Shown piece after piece: positions 33,995 through 49,500 of a stretch of 64,000 nucleotides of DNA. The notes below the pieces were generated by a model. It did no database searches and was not told the DNA's origin. It was given only the letters and a program-made list of their open reading frames with translations. Source of the stretch: Trifolium pratense (Eukaryota > Streptophyta > Magnoliopsida > Fabales > Fabaceae); the NCBI RefSeq assembly GCF_020283565.1, contig NC_060062.1, positions 17,828,127-17,892,126 of the forward strand, given 5' to 3'. The first letter of the stretch is position 1, and the number at the start of each line of letters is the position of its first letter. The translations under genes were made by a program, and so were the position numbers.

Positions 33995-36900
33995 TCAATA
34001 AAACTCAACTGTGCCAGACACATTGATGGGAGGATTTAAGTCTATCCGATTTGCTTTCCCCTCTGCAAACAACTGTGGTAACATGTTGGCATCCTTGGCT
34101 GAAACCCCTTGACTAGTCCACAAGGTAATATGGGGCCACGTATTTTTCGGAACTATCTTCTCTCCTTCCACTGAGCCAGGAAAAGCTTCGAACGCAGCCA
34201 TTTTATCTGAGTAGAGCAGTGCCGTCAACTCCACTGGTGCCTTTTTATGTAGCCACAGACCATAATCAGCGACAGCTTTGATGCCATGACTTCTTTTATG
34301 GGCAAGAGTCAAGTGAGCTCGATTAAGATTCTCTAGATGCTTATCTTTAAGGAATTCGTCAATCTTCGGATTATTCTTGGCTAACTGAAAACATATTATT
34401 GCATTAGATACTGTTTCATAAATCCTAGGTATACATGGATACGAAAACCCATTTTGATAAACAAGTAGGGAAAAAAGGATGATTGAGGGAGCTGCAGACA
34501 TGGAAAATCAAGGGTGAATGGACATGAACTGCCTATAGAGTTCTCTGTGTGGGTCAGTGGGTGTGCGTCATGTATAATTTCATGGCATCTTTCAAACAGA
34601 AGTACTGAACAGAGTAACAAAGCCCTATTGCCAAAAAATAGTAAAAAACAATACATATATGCTGAAAGGTAAGGCTAATTAATAACATCTTCCTAAACAT
34701 AGAAGTGAAATAAATGTCTAATTAATATCTTCCTAAACAATACACTGCAGAACTCAACCAACTTTTACATAGCAAAACTGCTCACAGATGGTCAAGTCTC
34801 TCAAATAAAACGCTATTCTATGTCTTTTAGCGGCTTCACAAGCCTACAGACACAGAATAACGTTTTATTTGAGAACTTCTCTAGAACATATTACAAAAAA
34901 AATATTCTATATCCTTGTCTATGGGTAAAACGCGACCACTTCAACGGGTCATTAATAAAAGTGCATGTTTTGTAAAAAAAAAAAACGGAAAACGCAGGGA
35001 GAGGGATTCGAGCTTGTGACCAAGCGCTGAAAAAGACACATCTACTGTTGTTGAATAATAGTTGTAAACCTTTAAATATATACAGTACAAACATAATATT
35101 TCATTAATGTCCTTTCATTTATGTATGTATAATGTTTACCAAAGGAAATTTGCAATATGTTATCAATATTAACTTTCAAATTTAAGGAAAATCAAATGTA
35201 ATATCTTATTCTCTAAATTTAAGGAAAATCAAATGTAATAGTCATGCGGCCCAACCAGTGGATCGGTGCCTTAACCGGGTCAATCACCGATCCGGGTTTT
35301 AAAACACCGCTTTTAACAACTTCTCAAATGTCTCCGTCACAAAAAACTAATCAATTTTAGCTAGGCAATAATAAGTTTTGCAACAACTATAATGAGTAAA
35401 GAGAACATAATGCAACTACAAGAGTAGAATTTTCCCTTACATTATTTAGGACACCTTGAATTTCTATTACTGGCAGACTGAGAGCAGCAAAAACAATGGT
35501 ACCAAACGTCCTCTTTTCAGTATCTGGAGGCTTGTAATCTCCCTTAGCAATGTTTCTCAATTGTTCCGACACTTCCTTGACAGCTAACTCGAATGGAACC
35601 TGAAGATGTTTTGAGAGCAAAGAAAAGAAGTCAACAAAATTATTGAGGATTTTAAAAATAATCATTAGCATTACCCAGTCAAAACCAAACCTATGTCATC
35701 AAATTGTTAAATGAACATAATAATTGATAAAAGATGGAAAATAAAAACTATGGTGAAAACACAATGCTAGCTATATTAACCTGGACTGTATTAAGATAAT
35801 CAGCATTTCCAAAAAGAATATCCCGTAATTGTTTCTCCCATTTCATCCATTCCTTTGCGTACGTACCCTTGGTAGATTCTAACCTATAACAATAATGGTC
35901 AATTTAAGATTGTCAACTTCTTAGTTTTCACCAAGACAAAGAGGCTAAATTAGACAAGCCAGTTTACATGTGATTGTCATCCATACAGCAGATATTATAT
36001 GTCACTCATACAACAATTATGGATATTGTGACCACCACCGGATGGAAATATTCGACTGGATTGTAGCACAGTGCTTTGGGGGAATTGTGGGTAAGCTATA
36101 CTTTAGAGCCTTGGAGATTTGGAGTTTGGATGTTCTCATAATCGACAGAGGAAATCTCAACACTTCACAATTCAAAACAAGACTTGACCAATAATCGACA
36201 GAGGATATAACTAACTGAAATTTGAAACAGTTGTCAGAACTCGTTTGAAATTTCTTAAGTACTGGTGGGTGATCTGCAGCTAGGTTCCAGCAAATTGACT
36301 ATCAGTTTTATTTGGTGACATTTTGCTGTCTTCAAGTTCTAACTGTATGTTCAAGACTCTCTTTCGTTATCAGTAAAGCGTGGAGTAAATGGTGTGACAT
36401 CATATGCCTTATATGTACATATTACTATTAGAGATAGGGATAGAGATGAAAAATTCACAAATCCTATTGCTGCAGTTGTAGTTATATTATAACAGTCAAA
36501 AGTTCACTGCACACTGAACAGTATATAAAATACGAAAGCAAAAATTATAGCTAAACAATGTTCACCTTACGCAAATGAAATTTCATAAACTGACCTTCCA
36601 TGTCTTTTAGTGTGAAGCTTATATAGATTGATTCCTTCCTCCAAAATGCACTGCACTGCCTCGGGAAGGGGATTCCTGCATAGTGGAAAAAGTGCAATGG
36701 AATAAGTAATCTTATCCCAGAAGTTAACTCAAGAGATGAGGATTGTCCAAACTTTATAAGGATTGTCCAAATTTTATAAGGATAAAATTTGGAAATTTTG
36801 GAGCTGGGAGTGATAAATTCCATTGGATACTTTTGGTCAATGTAAACAATACTACTAAATACTAAATATACATAGATACAATGTGAATACTACCAAGATG

Positions 36901-39900
36901 CTTCATTAAATATTAAACGATATTAGAAAGAAAAAAAGAAAAGAAATCACTGACGCTGGCGATGACATGAAATGATGAAAGTACCTATCGGATTTCAATA
37001 ATGGGATCTTCACAAGTGACCCAAAACGGTCAATTAATTCACCCTCAAAATCTTTGCGGCTCTGAAAATCATCGGAAAAGCTAGTTTAGAAAATAATAAA
37101 ATATAAACAAAAACGAAGCAGCAAAAAACGAAGCATAATACCTTGCCATCATAAAGGTGATAGAACATTAGCAGCACATAGCCTGCATTTGGAGATGCCT
37201 TGTCAAGATTTCCCTTCAAAATTTTGAAGTTCAAATGAATTTAGTGAAATGCAATAAGTGTGTAAATATTGGGGATCATAATTCACGAAAACAAAGCATA
37301 TATACTGGATGATTGACTCGTTGAAGCACACGAAACATGAAGACAGCTAAAGCATCAAGGGAAAATGGATTTGAATCAGTTCCTGCACAGTAAAACACAG
37401 AGGAATACTCTTAGATGATAATAAATGAAGCTATAATTAAGATATGTTCTCGTTGAAAAAAATTAGCATGCCACAGCTGTCACTTCTTATTGTAAACCAA
37501 GCCAATTCTTTCTTCACGTTTCTATGCAAAATAAATAGAGTAAATTACAATCCCCTCCCTTGAAAGAAACTTGAATTACACCATCCTCCCCTCATATGTT
37601 AAAATATACACTTTAGCATAATAAATATTTTTGTGATAACAATTAACTTTAGCTCACTATTTTATGTCAATTATGTCAATATAAAATTCAATTTAAAATA
37701 TTATTTTTAATCGGCTTTGGTAATTTATCCAAGATTTTTATTTTGTATAGCTTCATAATTTATGACAAATTGACAGCGTTTAAAACTATATGTTAACAAC
37801 ACGAATGAAAAATAATGAAGAGATATGAATTACAAGTTTGATTATATTAAAATGGAGTATTTAATAAAGGAAAAATATAGGTTTTAATATAAGACGGGAG
37901 GGGGATGAAATTCAAGCTTCTCTCAAAGAAGGCAAGTGTAATTTTCTCTAATAAGTTTTGCATAAGAGGGGAGGTGAGTGTATATTTTAACATAAGAGGG
38001 GAGAGTAGTGTGATTTAAGCATCTCTAAAAGCAGGAGAGTGTAATTTCTAAAGCATATCAAGCAAAAAGTGAAAAGAATCTCAGATTCTTGAAAATTGGT
38101 TTTTATGTTGTGAAGAGAAAAAATCCTTAGACTGTAAGACAATAACATCAACCGTAGATATAACACAAACAATCTCAGGATTGGTAACAAGGATATAACC
38201 TTCAGATTCAGGCACAACTGGGACAGCAGATGCCCTGGTTCTGTGACACATGTCTTCTATCTGCATATGTAACAAGTGTTTTTTAATGTATAACAATTTT
38301 ATTAAGTAGAAGAAACAAAGATAACAAAGACAAGAGTGATTCTACAGTAGATTAATAAACCAAATAGAAAAAAGCAAGTGATTCCTCCTTAAATTAAAGT
38401 ATAATTTAAGTTTCATAAATACTAGCTGTTAGTCAGGCAGAGCCACATGCTGGATATAGAATATTTTGAGGGAATATTGTAGAAAAAAGAGGAATGCAGA
38501 ATGCTGCTGGGGTTGAAAACAGGCCCTAGTGAGTTTTTCTGTTAATAGTTAGTTTGCAGCTTATAAATAGAGAGCCTCTTTCATACAGTGAGTGGAGAAA
38601 TCCTTGTATTGACTAGAGATTTAACTAGTATAGAAACTAGAAAGGAGTGTTTCTTTGGCATATCCCTTGCTTACTGGGTTACCATTGTTCTATCCTACTG
38701 TTTTTTCCTTTGACAATAAAATAAATATTTCGAAATAACTCTTCTTTTCTCTCTCTCTTTTTCCTGTTTTATCAGTCAGTATCTTTGTTAGCATCTAATT
38801 ATTTCTAAACAAACATTCCTAATAACACCATAAGCCCTAACAGTATCTTTGGATGGTACAATACAATCTCCCTTTCACCAATTATATTTTTTCCACTCTA
38901 CTATGCACCAGGTGCGCACTCACAGTAAAACTAATCTATTCATACTTGACACTTAAAATGAATTGGCAATTCCTTCTACAGCCAGTGCATCACATACTTA
39001 GTTGCTGATGAGGTTACGCGGCTTGAAACCACAGTTGTACTCTTATGTATAGTACAAAACCCAACTTTTCCCCAGTGGTGTGTTCTACCACCTTTTTTGG
39101 GGGATAATCTTGTGATTCCCTATTATTTTGGCCTCAAAAGCCCATTACGGTTTAGTAACCATCTCAGTTGGCAAATTTCAGTGGAAGGCCCTTTTGTTTT
39201 GAGCTTCACAGAAAATGCTCCAGATTTTACCGTGTTCAGGACAAAACCTGATGTTTTTGGGCAAGGGTATTCCAGCAAACCCCATTAGTTAACCTTCTGT
39301 TGTTTGATCAGCTGTGTACTACTCTGTGAGCATATCATAGGTTTGTGTCATGTTCTCCTGCTGTTGTTGACATCTTATTTGATTTTTAATTACATAACTG
39401 TAATTTCTTTCCTTTTTTCTGCTGCAGTACATCATTCTCCCCCCCCTCATCTGTGAGTTTTGACTACAAAATATGATTATTAAGGACAGACGTGTATAAT
39501 TTTAAAATTCTTTAGTGTAAAGTTTTATCTTTGGCATAGCGGTTTCTTCCTTTTTTGGGAGAGACCCTCCACACTACAATATCAGGTTGACTACTATACT
39601 TCCTATTGTTTTTGTTCCTAGTTTTACAGAAAAGCTTTCCATCTCAATCTACTATCCTAGATATGAGAGGAATGCATAATATTATCTAGTATAAGATTTT
39701 GATTATTTGAAAGAAAACAAATCCAAATCAGTGAAATACTTTTTAGGACAAAAATTACCTACTGTGTGCTATATAAACTGTTCGATCATTTCAACTCATA
39801 AAAAAACAGTTACTTTTCTCAATAGATTTAATAAAGCAATTAAATAATACTCCCTCTAGCTCTAGCCTTGTATGTAAGCAAAAAAAAAAAAAAAAAAAAA

Positions 39901-40422
39901 AAAGCACACCCTTTAAGAAAGTGTATTGAATGATGAGAAAAAACTACTTCATTTCCACTTTTACCCTTATCTTTTGTTTTTAATTAAAAATTGGGTAATT
40001 AATTTACTGCACACACTTCAGCTTATTATTTGAGACTTGGAATATTGATAATAAATGTGGTAGACTTTTGCTTATATTTGAGACTTTCAATTTTTCTATT
40101 TTGTTGCTTATATTTAAGACTTGAGGGAGTATATCTTTTTCTATTTTTTGTTGTTTTTCTATTAACCCTAATTCAAGTTTTACAGTGTTCTACTATTTTT
40201 ATCAACAAGGGAACGGATGAAAATAGTAAACCAGACGCTAGAAATAAATTACCCCCCCTCCTTTATTGATCTTTTTTTTTTGTGTTAAAACAGTTTTATT
40301 CATCTAAAATATAATAACTTCTAATAAAAGTTATTATAGATTATATTATTTTATTTTTTTGATAGTATTTAATATATAATCTTATTTAACAGTGAAAAAT
40401 TTATAATTTAAAATGAATAAGG

Positions 40423-40506
<84 letters not shown>

Positions 40507-43500
40507 GAAAACTAAGAGGGGAAAATAAAGACGAAAACGGATAGGGATCGAAGAAATAAGTTCCACAGGCCATAAAAAAATTATATAGAGCACTGACCTG
40601 TCTCCAAACTTCTTCATTTGGGGCATTCTTGTCAGCAAGCATTATAGACTTCGGTTTCTTTTTGCGCTCTTCAGCGACTTTCTGCCAATATTTTCCTTTC
40701 GATATTCCACATAACGCATTAGTTATTCATAAACATATATATATATTCATTCAAGAATATCGGAATTATGAAACCCAATTTAAGGTTTCCCTGCTTAATA
40801 AACACCACCATATAATTCCAGCAATCTATACAACTTCCATAAATAAGAATGGAGAATGGGATGCATAATATTTGTGTTCCTCATTTTAGGGAACCTTTTC
40901 AATTGAAGATATTCCGTTTTTCATTATGTTGGGAGAAATTTTACCTTTAATTAGATCACCCATGAGACTATGACCGGGTCGATCATCTCCTAGTAGTCCT
41001 CCCTGTGCATTTAGCAATTCTTTGCAAATGGCAGACTTTGCACAACCTGGTATTCCTGGAAGCAGGAAAAAACCCTTGAACGTGAGTTTTAGATACAAAA
41101 AAAAAAAGCTAAACAAAATATCAAAAGAGGAAAATGCTCAGTCTCATAACAACAACACCAGATGGTGACCAATTGAAGTATAATTACACAATTGAAGTCT
41201 CTTGGTTATCAAGAAAATTTGAAGATGGTGACCAAGCAACTATAAATGTTGAGAATGTCAACAAGAATAGTAAAAGAATTACCGGGAAAGAATACAATCA
41301 TCCCTTCATCTTTTGGAACTGTGTCTCTGACTGAGATATTAGGCCCTGATGGTGTTATATCCCGCTCTGATACAAGATCACCTTCTTCATCCTGGCCGCC
41401 CTCAACAATGGCCAAGAAATCTTCGGTCCTAACTAAATTACCAGCAGAACCTACTAGAGATTGGTTCTGTGGACTACGTTTTGCAAACTGTTCAAGGAAA
41501 GGTTCAGCTTCACCAAGATATATTGATGATGAAAGTTGCCTTTTTCCACACTTTCTTGTTATATACAGAGCCCTGAAAGCAGAGTAAAGAACTTAACCAG
41601 CTGCATCAACCACAGTAGGAAAAAGATAAAAAGGACGGTGCTAGAGAGAAAGAACAACGACTCTAAGCAGAACCAAATTATAGTTGGTGGCATCCAGAAC
41701 AATGATTCAATAACTATACCATTCATCAAGCATTTTGGTAAGTTCTCTTTGCTTTCCAGGAGAGGTTCCCCATTTTTTCATTTGTCTGTGATATTGAAAT
41801 AAAAACAAGAAAAAAGAAAATTAGTTTGCATACAACCTTGGCTGACGCCATGTGTGCGTGCGCAAGAAATGCAGCTTACCTCAAGTAATATGCCTTGTAA
41901 GCACCTGTACCTTCTTTAAACAGAATTGGCAATCCATTTCGAATGAGAAAGGTTCGCAGCTGCGAAAACCAACCAAAATAAGATGACATAGTTAATAAAT
42001 GGCCTATATCAAATATTTGACATAGTTAATAAATGAAGAGTCATTCTTAGTAACAACAGAGAAATAAGATGACATATTAAAACTTAATTTAAAGCAATAT
42101 AAAACTTCACATTTGGTCCTCGAAACTGTAAAGATCAGGAAATTTAGTTCTCTAAATTTTTTAAATGTCAAAATCATCCCTTAAATTGAAAATCATTATT
42201 CAATCTAGTCTCTCCGTCATGAAAACCATCACTCTCTGAACTATCATCTGTGTTGGAATCTATACCAAAGGATGATGACGTCTCTTTAACTCTTGTTTGC
42301 AATCTAACCCCACTGCAAATCCTACTGACGAAGTTCAAGCTTTGTGACTAAACTTGACCAACTGAATGACGATATAAGGGGTTATTTGCCATTTCGTATA
42401 TTTAGGAAACTAAATTGTCAGATCAAAATTGTGATTTACTAGAAACAAAAGGCTTGGAAAAAGTGATTCAAAATCAGGGCAGGCAGATACGTGTTAAAAA
42501 ACAAGGAAGATGCCTCTAGAAAGATCAGAGACACTTGATATTAATGCAGTTGAAACCATAGTGCAAAATCCTACTTTATTATAACATAATACATAATATA
42601 AAGTGTAATAAATATTTTTGAATGGGTAGTATGAAAACTTTTCTTATGCGGATGGATAATCTCATTATCAAAAAAAGTCACCTCGTGTGAAGTTGTCAAC
42701 CCTAAAAACTTCGCCAATACATAAACTTACGAGAAACATATTATAAAATAGACATAGAGCAACTCTCAAGATATGACTCTGATCCAGCCCACTGAACAAT
42801 TTTCTTTATTAGGGACTACAGCCAAATCGTAAAGTATCCTGAAAATGCCAACTCCCAGTGCCAAGTATAATACCTAGATATGTCTTTATGCTACAAATGT
42901 TTTATAGCAAATCTATCATCACTTGTAACTCAACAAATTCTTTAAGACCCTTCTTGTGAAACATTTTTCAGGCAGATAATTTGAGCATTAACACATGGTT
43001 TCACCAACAGTTCCTACATAACACTACACACGTATTAGCACTGCTTTAGTTTCTCTCTGAGTCGCCCACCGAAGTCATCATATTTTAACAACGCATTTTC
43101 TTAGGGTGTTGAGAGTCTCACATTGGATGAGAGATGGCCTGAAGATATGTCTATAAGTGGCAGCAATCCTCACATTAAAGCTAAATTTGTAGGGTTGAGT
43201 GAGTCTCAACCCAAATTCTAAGATGGTATCAAAGCCTCCTCCAAGATTTGTCTGGTCACTTGCTATCAGGTTTCTGCTATCGGGCCACACAACATTATAT
43301 TCACACACCAAGCCCAATAGTCTTGGGCGTGAAGGAGCGTGTTAAGAGTCTCGCATTGGATGAGAAATGGCCTGAAGATGTGTTTATGAGTGAGGGAAAT
43401 CCTCACCTTACAAGTCAGTTTTGTAGGGTTGAGTTAGGCCCAACCCAATTTCTGATATGGGACTCTTAACATAGAGATTTCAAACATGGATGTATACCTT

Positions 43501-46500
43501 ATACGTAAGAAACTTCAATTTGACCATTAAATTTGCATCTTCGTCAGCAAAATCATCTTTTTCAGTACCGGTGCTACCACTTTCATTTATACTGTTCTTA
43601 GAAATTCCAGCGACTTTCTCTTTGTCTGCCTTGAATAAATTGATATCAACAAAAAATCCTGGAAACACATTAATGTACCAGAAATTGTATAAATCAATAA
43701 AATTAATGAGCAGCATTTATATGTTTTCATACATATATAAACATTTACATTGTATTTTATTTCACAAGATTCCACTACAGTAATAGTTGAGTGACATAAA
43801 ATACTCCATGTCCCCAAAATTCCTCAGAATTTAAGTTTGAACCAAAAATGTTAAGTGTTCTTGCAAATCAAGCATTCAAAGATACTGAATGCTATTAATT
43901 TATGAAAATTATCGATAGGATTAATAACTCAAATTCCCACTTTTCTATTGGAGCTTCGAAGAGCAAATTATTTGGGCTTTGTTTGTGAGTTTGCAGGGGA
44001 AGGGAGGGTTTTGGATAAAAGGAAGGAACAAGTGGAAAAAAATGGAGGACTGTGGGAGGGGAGAGCTTTGGGGGATTTGTTTTTTTCATAATACAAAATC
44101 CTCCTAATTTGGAGGAATTCAAAAATTGCATTGGAGGAGGTTTTTGGAGGGTTATATGAATTCTTCAAATGGTTTTTAGAGGGTTTATATGAATTCTTCA
44201 AATTTAATCTAAGTTATAACATTTTCAAAATTAAAAAAATATTAATATATTAATCAAAAGCATTTGTTTATCATCTATTACTAATATATTAAAATCGATT
44301 ACCACAAAAGTTACTAATTTATCCTTATTACTTTTAACCACGTTGCAAGTTTTATATCCTTCATTGTAATTTCACCAAAAAAACATATAAAAATAAATAA
44401 ATATAGAAAGATGGTATGCTTAAAAATAGGAAAGAGAAAAAACAATAAAAAAATTATAGAAAGTTTAATCAATAGAAAAAATTATAGAAAAAATAATAAG
44501 AAACCGCATTAAAATAGGAATATAGAAATAAAATAAAAACAATACTCTATATAAAAAAAGAAACATAAACAATATTTTTCATGCAAAAAAGAAAAGAAAC
44601 AAACATTTTTTATTTTATTTTTTATAAATGAAACATAAACAATATTACTACAAAGTTTACTTATAACCAATAATAATAATATAATAGAGTTAATTAGTAT
44701 CAAACTTACTAAATTACCCTAAATATTTCTAATAAAATTTCTAATTTTTGATTAAAAATATGCACGGGACCATTATTTGTCACCGAAACATAAAAAATTG
44801 AATAAATAAGTTTAGAAGAAATATGAACTTGTCCCCTCCCCTCCCCTCCAATCACTCCAGTATCAAGCTATATGGACTCGTCCCACTAAATTTTACACAT
44901 GTTCAAAGTCATCCTTCCTTTATCCCTTCTCCACAAAAGGGGGAAATTACAAAAGATAAAACAATGCCGCCAGCTTAGCATCAATTAACAAAACAAGTGT
45001 CTATCAAGAAAATGAACTACTACATACTCATGAAAGACTACATGTAGATAACAATATATCTAAGCATCTAGAAAAAAACCAGCAACACTAGCTCACAGTT
45101 TTCAGACAAAGGAACTGGATATTATATAAAAGCAAGCAAAATATAATATTTACCTCGATAAAGTGGCCATAATCCTGGTTGTTTCCTGAAAGAGACAAAC
45201 ACTTGGTAACTTAGAATGGTATCAAAGAAATGTATGATGCAAAATAATGAAAAGGTTCTAAAATATTTATTTAGAAAATTAACCGAGAAAATGAGATTGA
45301 AAGTAAACCTCATCTCATTTTGGTATCTCCGAAAAGCAGAATCACTGTGCACATGAATGACCATTTTATAGAAAAGGTTGTTTTTTGATATGGCATCAAC
45401 TTTGTGGAAGTTATGATAACATTTGAATGCAGCAGGGAGGCGTTTTTCCCTCATCAACCGAATTATTTCCTGATTCAAAACCAAATCAAAGCTATGACTA
45501 TGAACTGGACAGAAGACAGTAAAGCATTTAGTCGAAAGAAATGCAATCTAAATTGCAAGGAAAATTTAATTTAAATGTTAGTGTTTCTTGAGAATTGGGA
45601 GACCTTTTGAATCATTTGTTGAGGAAAACAATAATAACTGGAAGCTATCAATTAAAATCAAGAAAAGACTATCAGTATAATATTTCATATTATAGAGAAA
45701 TAATTCATCAGAAAGGAAGACATGAAATGTGTAATTTGGCAATATAATAAAATTCAGGACATATTACAAACTTATACATGAACAGAATTTAGTACAGAAA
45801 ATATGGTCAAATTAAAAAATTTCCATTTGTAAGGTTAACAATATGATAGTCTAGACTGACCTGCAACTTTTTAGTTGAATGGTCTGTCGGATGAGCTTGT
45901 AAAAACTTTGGAAGAACAGATTTGTCCGCATTTCTTGAATGAACATCAGAAGCATCGGTACCAGACCAATCTGAGTAATCAGGACAAAATGAGCTACCAA
46001 CACTCTCAAGAAGCGCTTTCACTTGCTGCAGAAAGCATACCAAATCACAATATTAAATTACTTTAAATTCATCTGGATTCAGATCCACCCAATTTTGTTC
46101 CCTAAATGATCAATCCATTGTTGTGGAGAAACAGAACAGACACAACACCCTGGAACAAAGAAGCGGGCAACCCAAACTTCCTGCTAGATAGGATTCTACT
46201 GTTGTCTCTGTCACAGTCTCTCCTAGATTGGCATGATGGCAATATAAGCTTAAATTGAGAGGGTCCATATCCACATCAAGAATTGCAATATCACAACTCT
46301 GAATCATAGTAATACAGTTTACCCAGTACCTGTTTTTCATCAGATCTATTGGCAGCACAAATTTCCCTAAGACTTGGACCGAAATCGAGGGTAGCTGAAA
46401 TAGAAAAGAAAAATTGAAATTATTTAAAATCGCAATATGTACAGTGGGGGGGACTATTTTGGCGTGTCAGGAGGAGGCTATTTTGTTTGCAATTATAATT

Positions 46501-49500
46501 ATAATCTGATTTTCAGGAACCTTGGACTAAACAATGGTTTAAAGATCCCAAGGATGGGCATACGTAAGAAAACACATAAACTAAGAAAATGAATAAGTTG
46601 ATAAATAAATAATCAAAAATAAATAGTAACAAACATCATGGCATCAACTAAGAAAATCAGAGTAGCTAGCAGCCTACTACCACATAATATTTTGAGAATC
46701 AATAAGCATACCTCCATCAGCAGGTGGAGGGGGAAATTCCTTCAAAATTTTCTCCATATGGTTTGAACTCTCATGGCTCACAAGACGAGCTACAAGACCC
46801 TCTAAAATTTCACCTTGGGCTTTCACATGGTCTTTTGAAGCTGCAGTTATAAAAATTTATGTAAAAATGCAGTGAATTTCACAAAAAGCACATGCAAAGA
46901 TAATTGAGTGGATAAATGAAACGAGCGATAGACGAAAATGAAACGTTGAAATATGAAACTAACATTAAGTGTGGGATAAAACTGAAACTAGAAGAAATCA
47001 ACAACTACAAACTACTTAATTTTGAAACATCCATTTGGACCGGCTTAGGCTTAGGTTGGAAGTTTTTTATTTTAGGGGAGGGGGCTTGGCTTGATCATGT
47101 TTGAGTTCGTTCTAATCATATATCGGGTTAAAATTTAAAATTCTCTATTCTACAATTGTCTACCTGATGACCGATTCAACCTGTTCAGAAACTTTTAACA
47201 CTAATTTTTAATTATTGGAATATCAAACTTTGTCTTACTATTTTTCCTTTTTCTTTTCCTGTTGGAGAACAAGTGTCTTCTTTTTTTCCCAAACTCAGTC
47301 CAGGAAATTCACAAACTCCATTGTCCCAACATACAGAACCTTTCCAATAGCTACAGTATCAAGAGGCTCAAATTAATTACACAACATAGATCGATTGATG
47401 GTGATAGTAAGCCATTGTTTGTTCATGTTTTGAATTTTTCCTCAAATGAAAGGACACAATAAATTTGTAACAAATACTTCATAAGTTTCTTGTTTATTAT
47501 GCAGCAACAGGAAACCCATAAACCAATGCATCGAGTGGAATTGATATAGTCCATAAAGATTCTTCTTTATAACATAGTATAAACTACCAAATATTAAATA
47601 GAATACCTGAGCTTGTAATCTATGAATTCATACTCTTAAACAGTCACAAGACACAAATCAGGACATTAGTACCGATGTTGATGGGGAAGCATTGAAGATG
47701 AAGTTGGTGAATATCTCGTCAAAGTTGGTGAGAAAAGCTTCGATTTTTTTTTTAAAGAGGCATTGAGAACTGAGAAATTACTTCGTGAGTAGAGGAGAGA
47801 AAGGCTTCGCCGGCTACCAGTTCGCGGGTTTAAAGCAGAGTGACGTGGACCAATGAATGGACAAGTGTATAAAAGAGTGTGTTTGAGAGGTTGTCCATAG
47901 CATTCCTCTTAAAGAGATATATAAATAAAATATAAAACAAAATATTTGATAGAAAATAAAGCTACATTGGGTCAAGTTGATCACATTTCAATTTTCCCAA
48001 GCTAATACCAGACCCAACCTAGATCCATTTCTTTTCCTATCCATCAGAATCAACTACTCAAACCAAGTCCATTTCACTTCGGTTAAAGTTATGTTGATCA
48101 GGTTCATGAGAAGGCTTACTAAACGATTTGAAGGTAGGCGTAAAATTACAAACAATAACATAAACTCATCATATCCCTTCATTTATTTTAAAGGTTTTCA
48201 TAACATATTCTTATATTCATCATTTTTTATCATCCTATGGGTGCTCAAGCAGATTTTTATCAATACTCACTGAAGACATACATGGTCAAGTGCATGTGCC
48301 GCCTAATAGAGACTTAAATCATGGATTGGGCCTTGACTTTGGCCCAAGCCTAAAATGTGGAAAGGAATGAAAGAATGATGAGGTGGCAAAGAATGCATGA
48401 GGAGTGCATGTGCTGCATCAGGAATTGGTTATATATATAGTGCTTAATAGAAAGAGAATATTCATTCACGTATTTGGTTAGTTTTTTGTGGATCGCTTTC
48501 ATAGTGATTTGGGGAGCACTATGTGCTTTTGGGATTGGTAGTTCCACTACCAATTTGTTACTTGTTTTCATTACTCATTCTACTGTAATTTGAACCCTTT
48601 TCAATACAATTGCAAGTTTGCTTTATAATCCTGTTATCATTATCACTGTTTCATTCTTAAATTCATACACATACCTATCACCTCCTCACTCCCCCTAGAT
48701 AAATAAATAAATAATAATAATAATAACAATAATAATAATAATAAAATTTTTCCTCCTCTATTTTCACTTAAAAAAAAACATTTTCTATCAAATACCACTT
48801 CTTCATATATGTGGAGCATGAGACACAATGTCAAGTTAAATAAATAGTGCTAACTTAACATTCATACCTGGTACAGATACGTCCGCAATTTCATCAAGAG
48901 CCCTGCATACAGAAGTTGCAGTACCTTCCTCACATAAGGCATCATACGCAGCAAAGAAGGAAGAGGCTGATTTCCTACATTTACATAAAGGTTCTCAATG
49001 AAAAAGTTTTACTATTATATTATATATATTACTATATACAAAGAAAAGCTGATCTCGCAGACCAGAAATCTCTAAGAACTCAATAAATAGAATACCACCC
49101 ATCAGATTTCAATCACATAATTACACATTTCATAAACAAAAGGTATTCAGTGCTTCTAAATCTAATACAACACTAATTAATTTCAGTATATCAAATTCTT
49201 TGAATAAAGCTGATTTAAAAGAAATAATATCATACTTGAGTCATTTATAAAAGTTGAATATTAAAGAACGTCTATTTAAATACTAAATGTTCACCTTGTT
49301 GAGAACAACCACACGTGATTTGTTGGTAATCGCCATTTTCTGCAAAAAGAGATTATCTCAGGGGTTGAATAGAACTTTGGCTTTCCATTGCCCAATTCAG
49401 TAACTGCTGTAACCACCACTGCATCACACAATTCCAAAAACATATTTAAGTCTATTTTATACATAAAATTTGGGCTAATTTTGTTGACACAGTAAAATTC

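Noticed and set aside
40382..40642. Tyr-Ile repeat proteins (IYIYIY) on the minus strand
   Set aside because: Pure translation of the (AT)n microsatellite running into a tRNA ligase exon.
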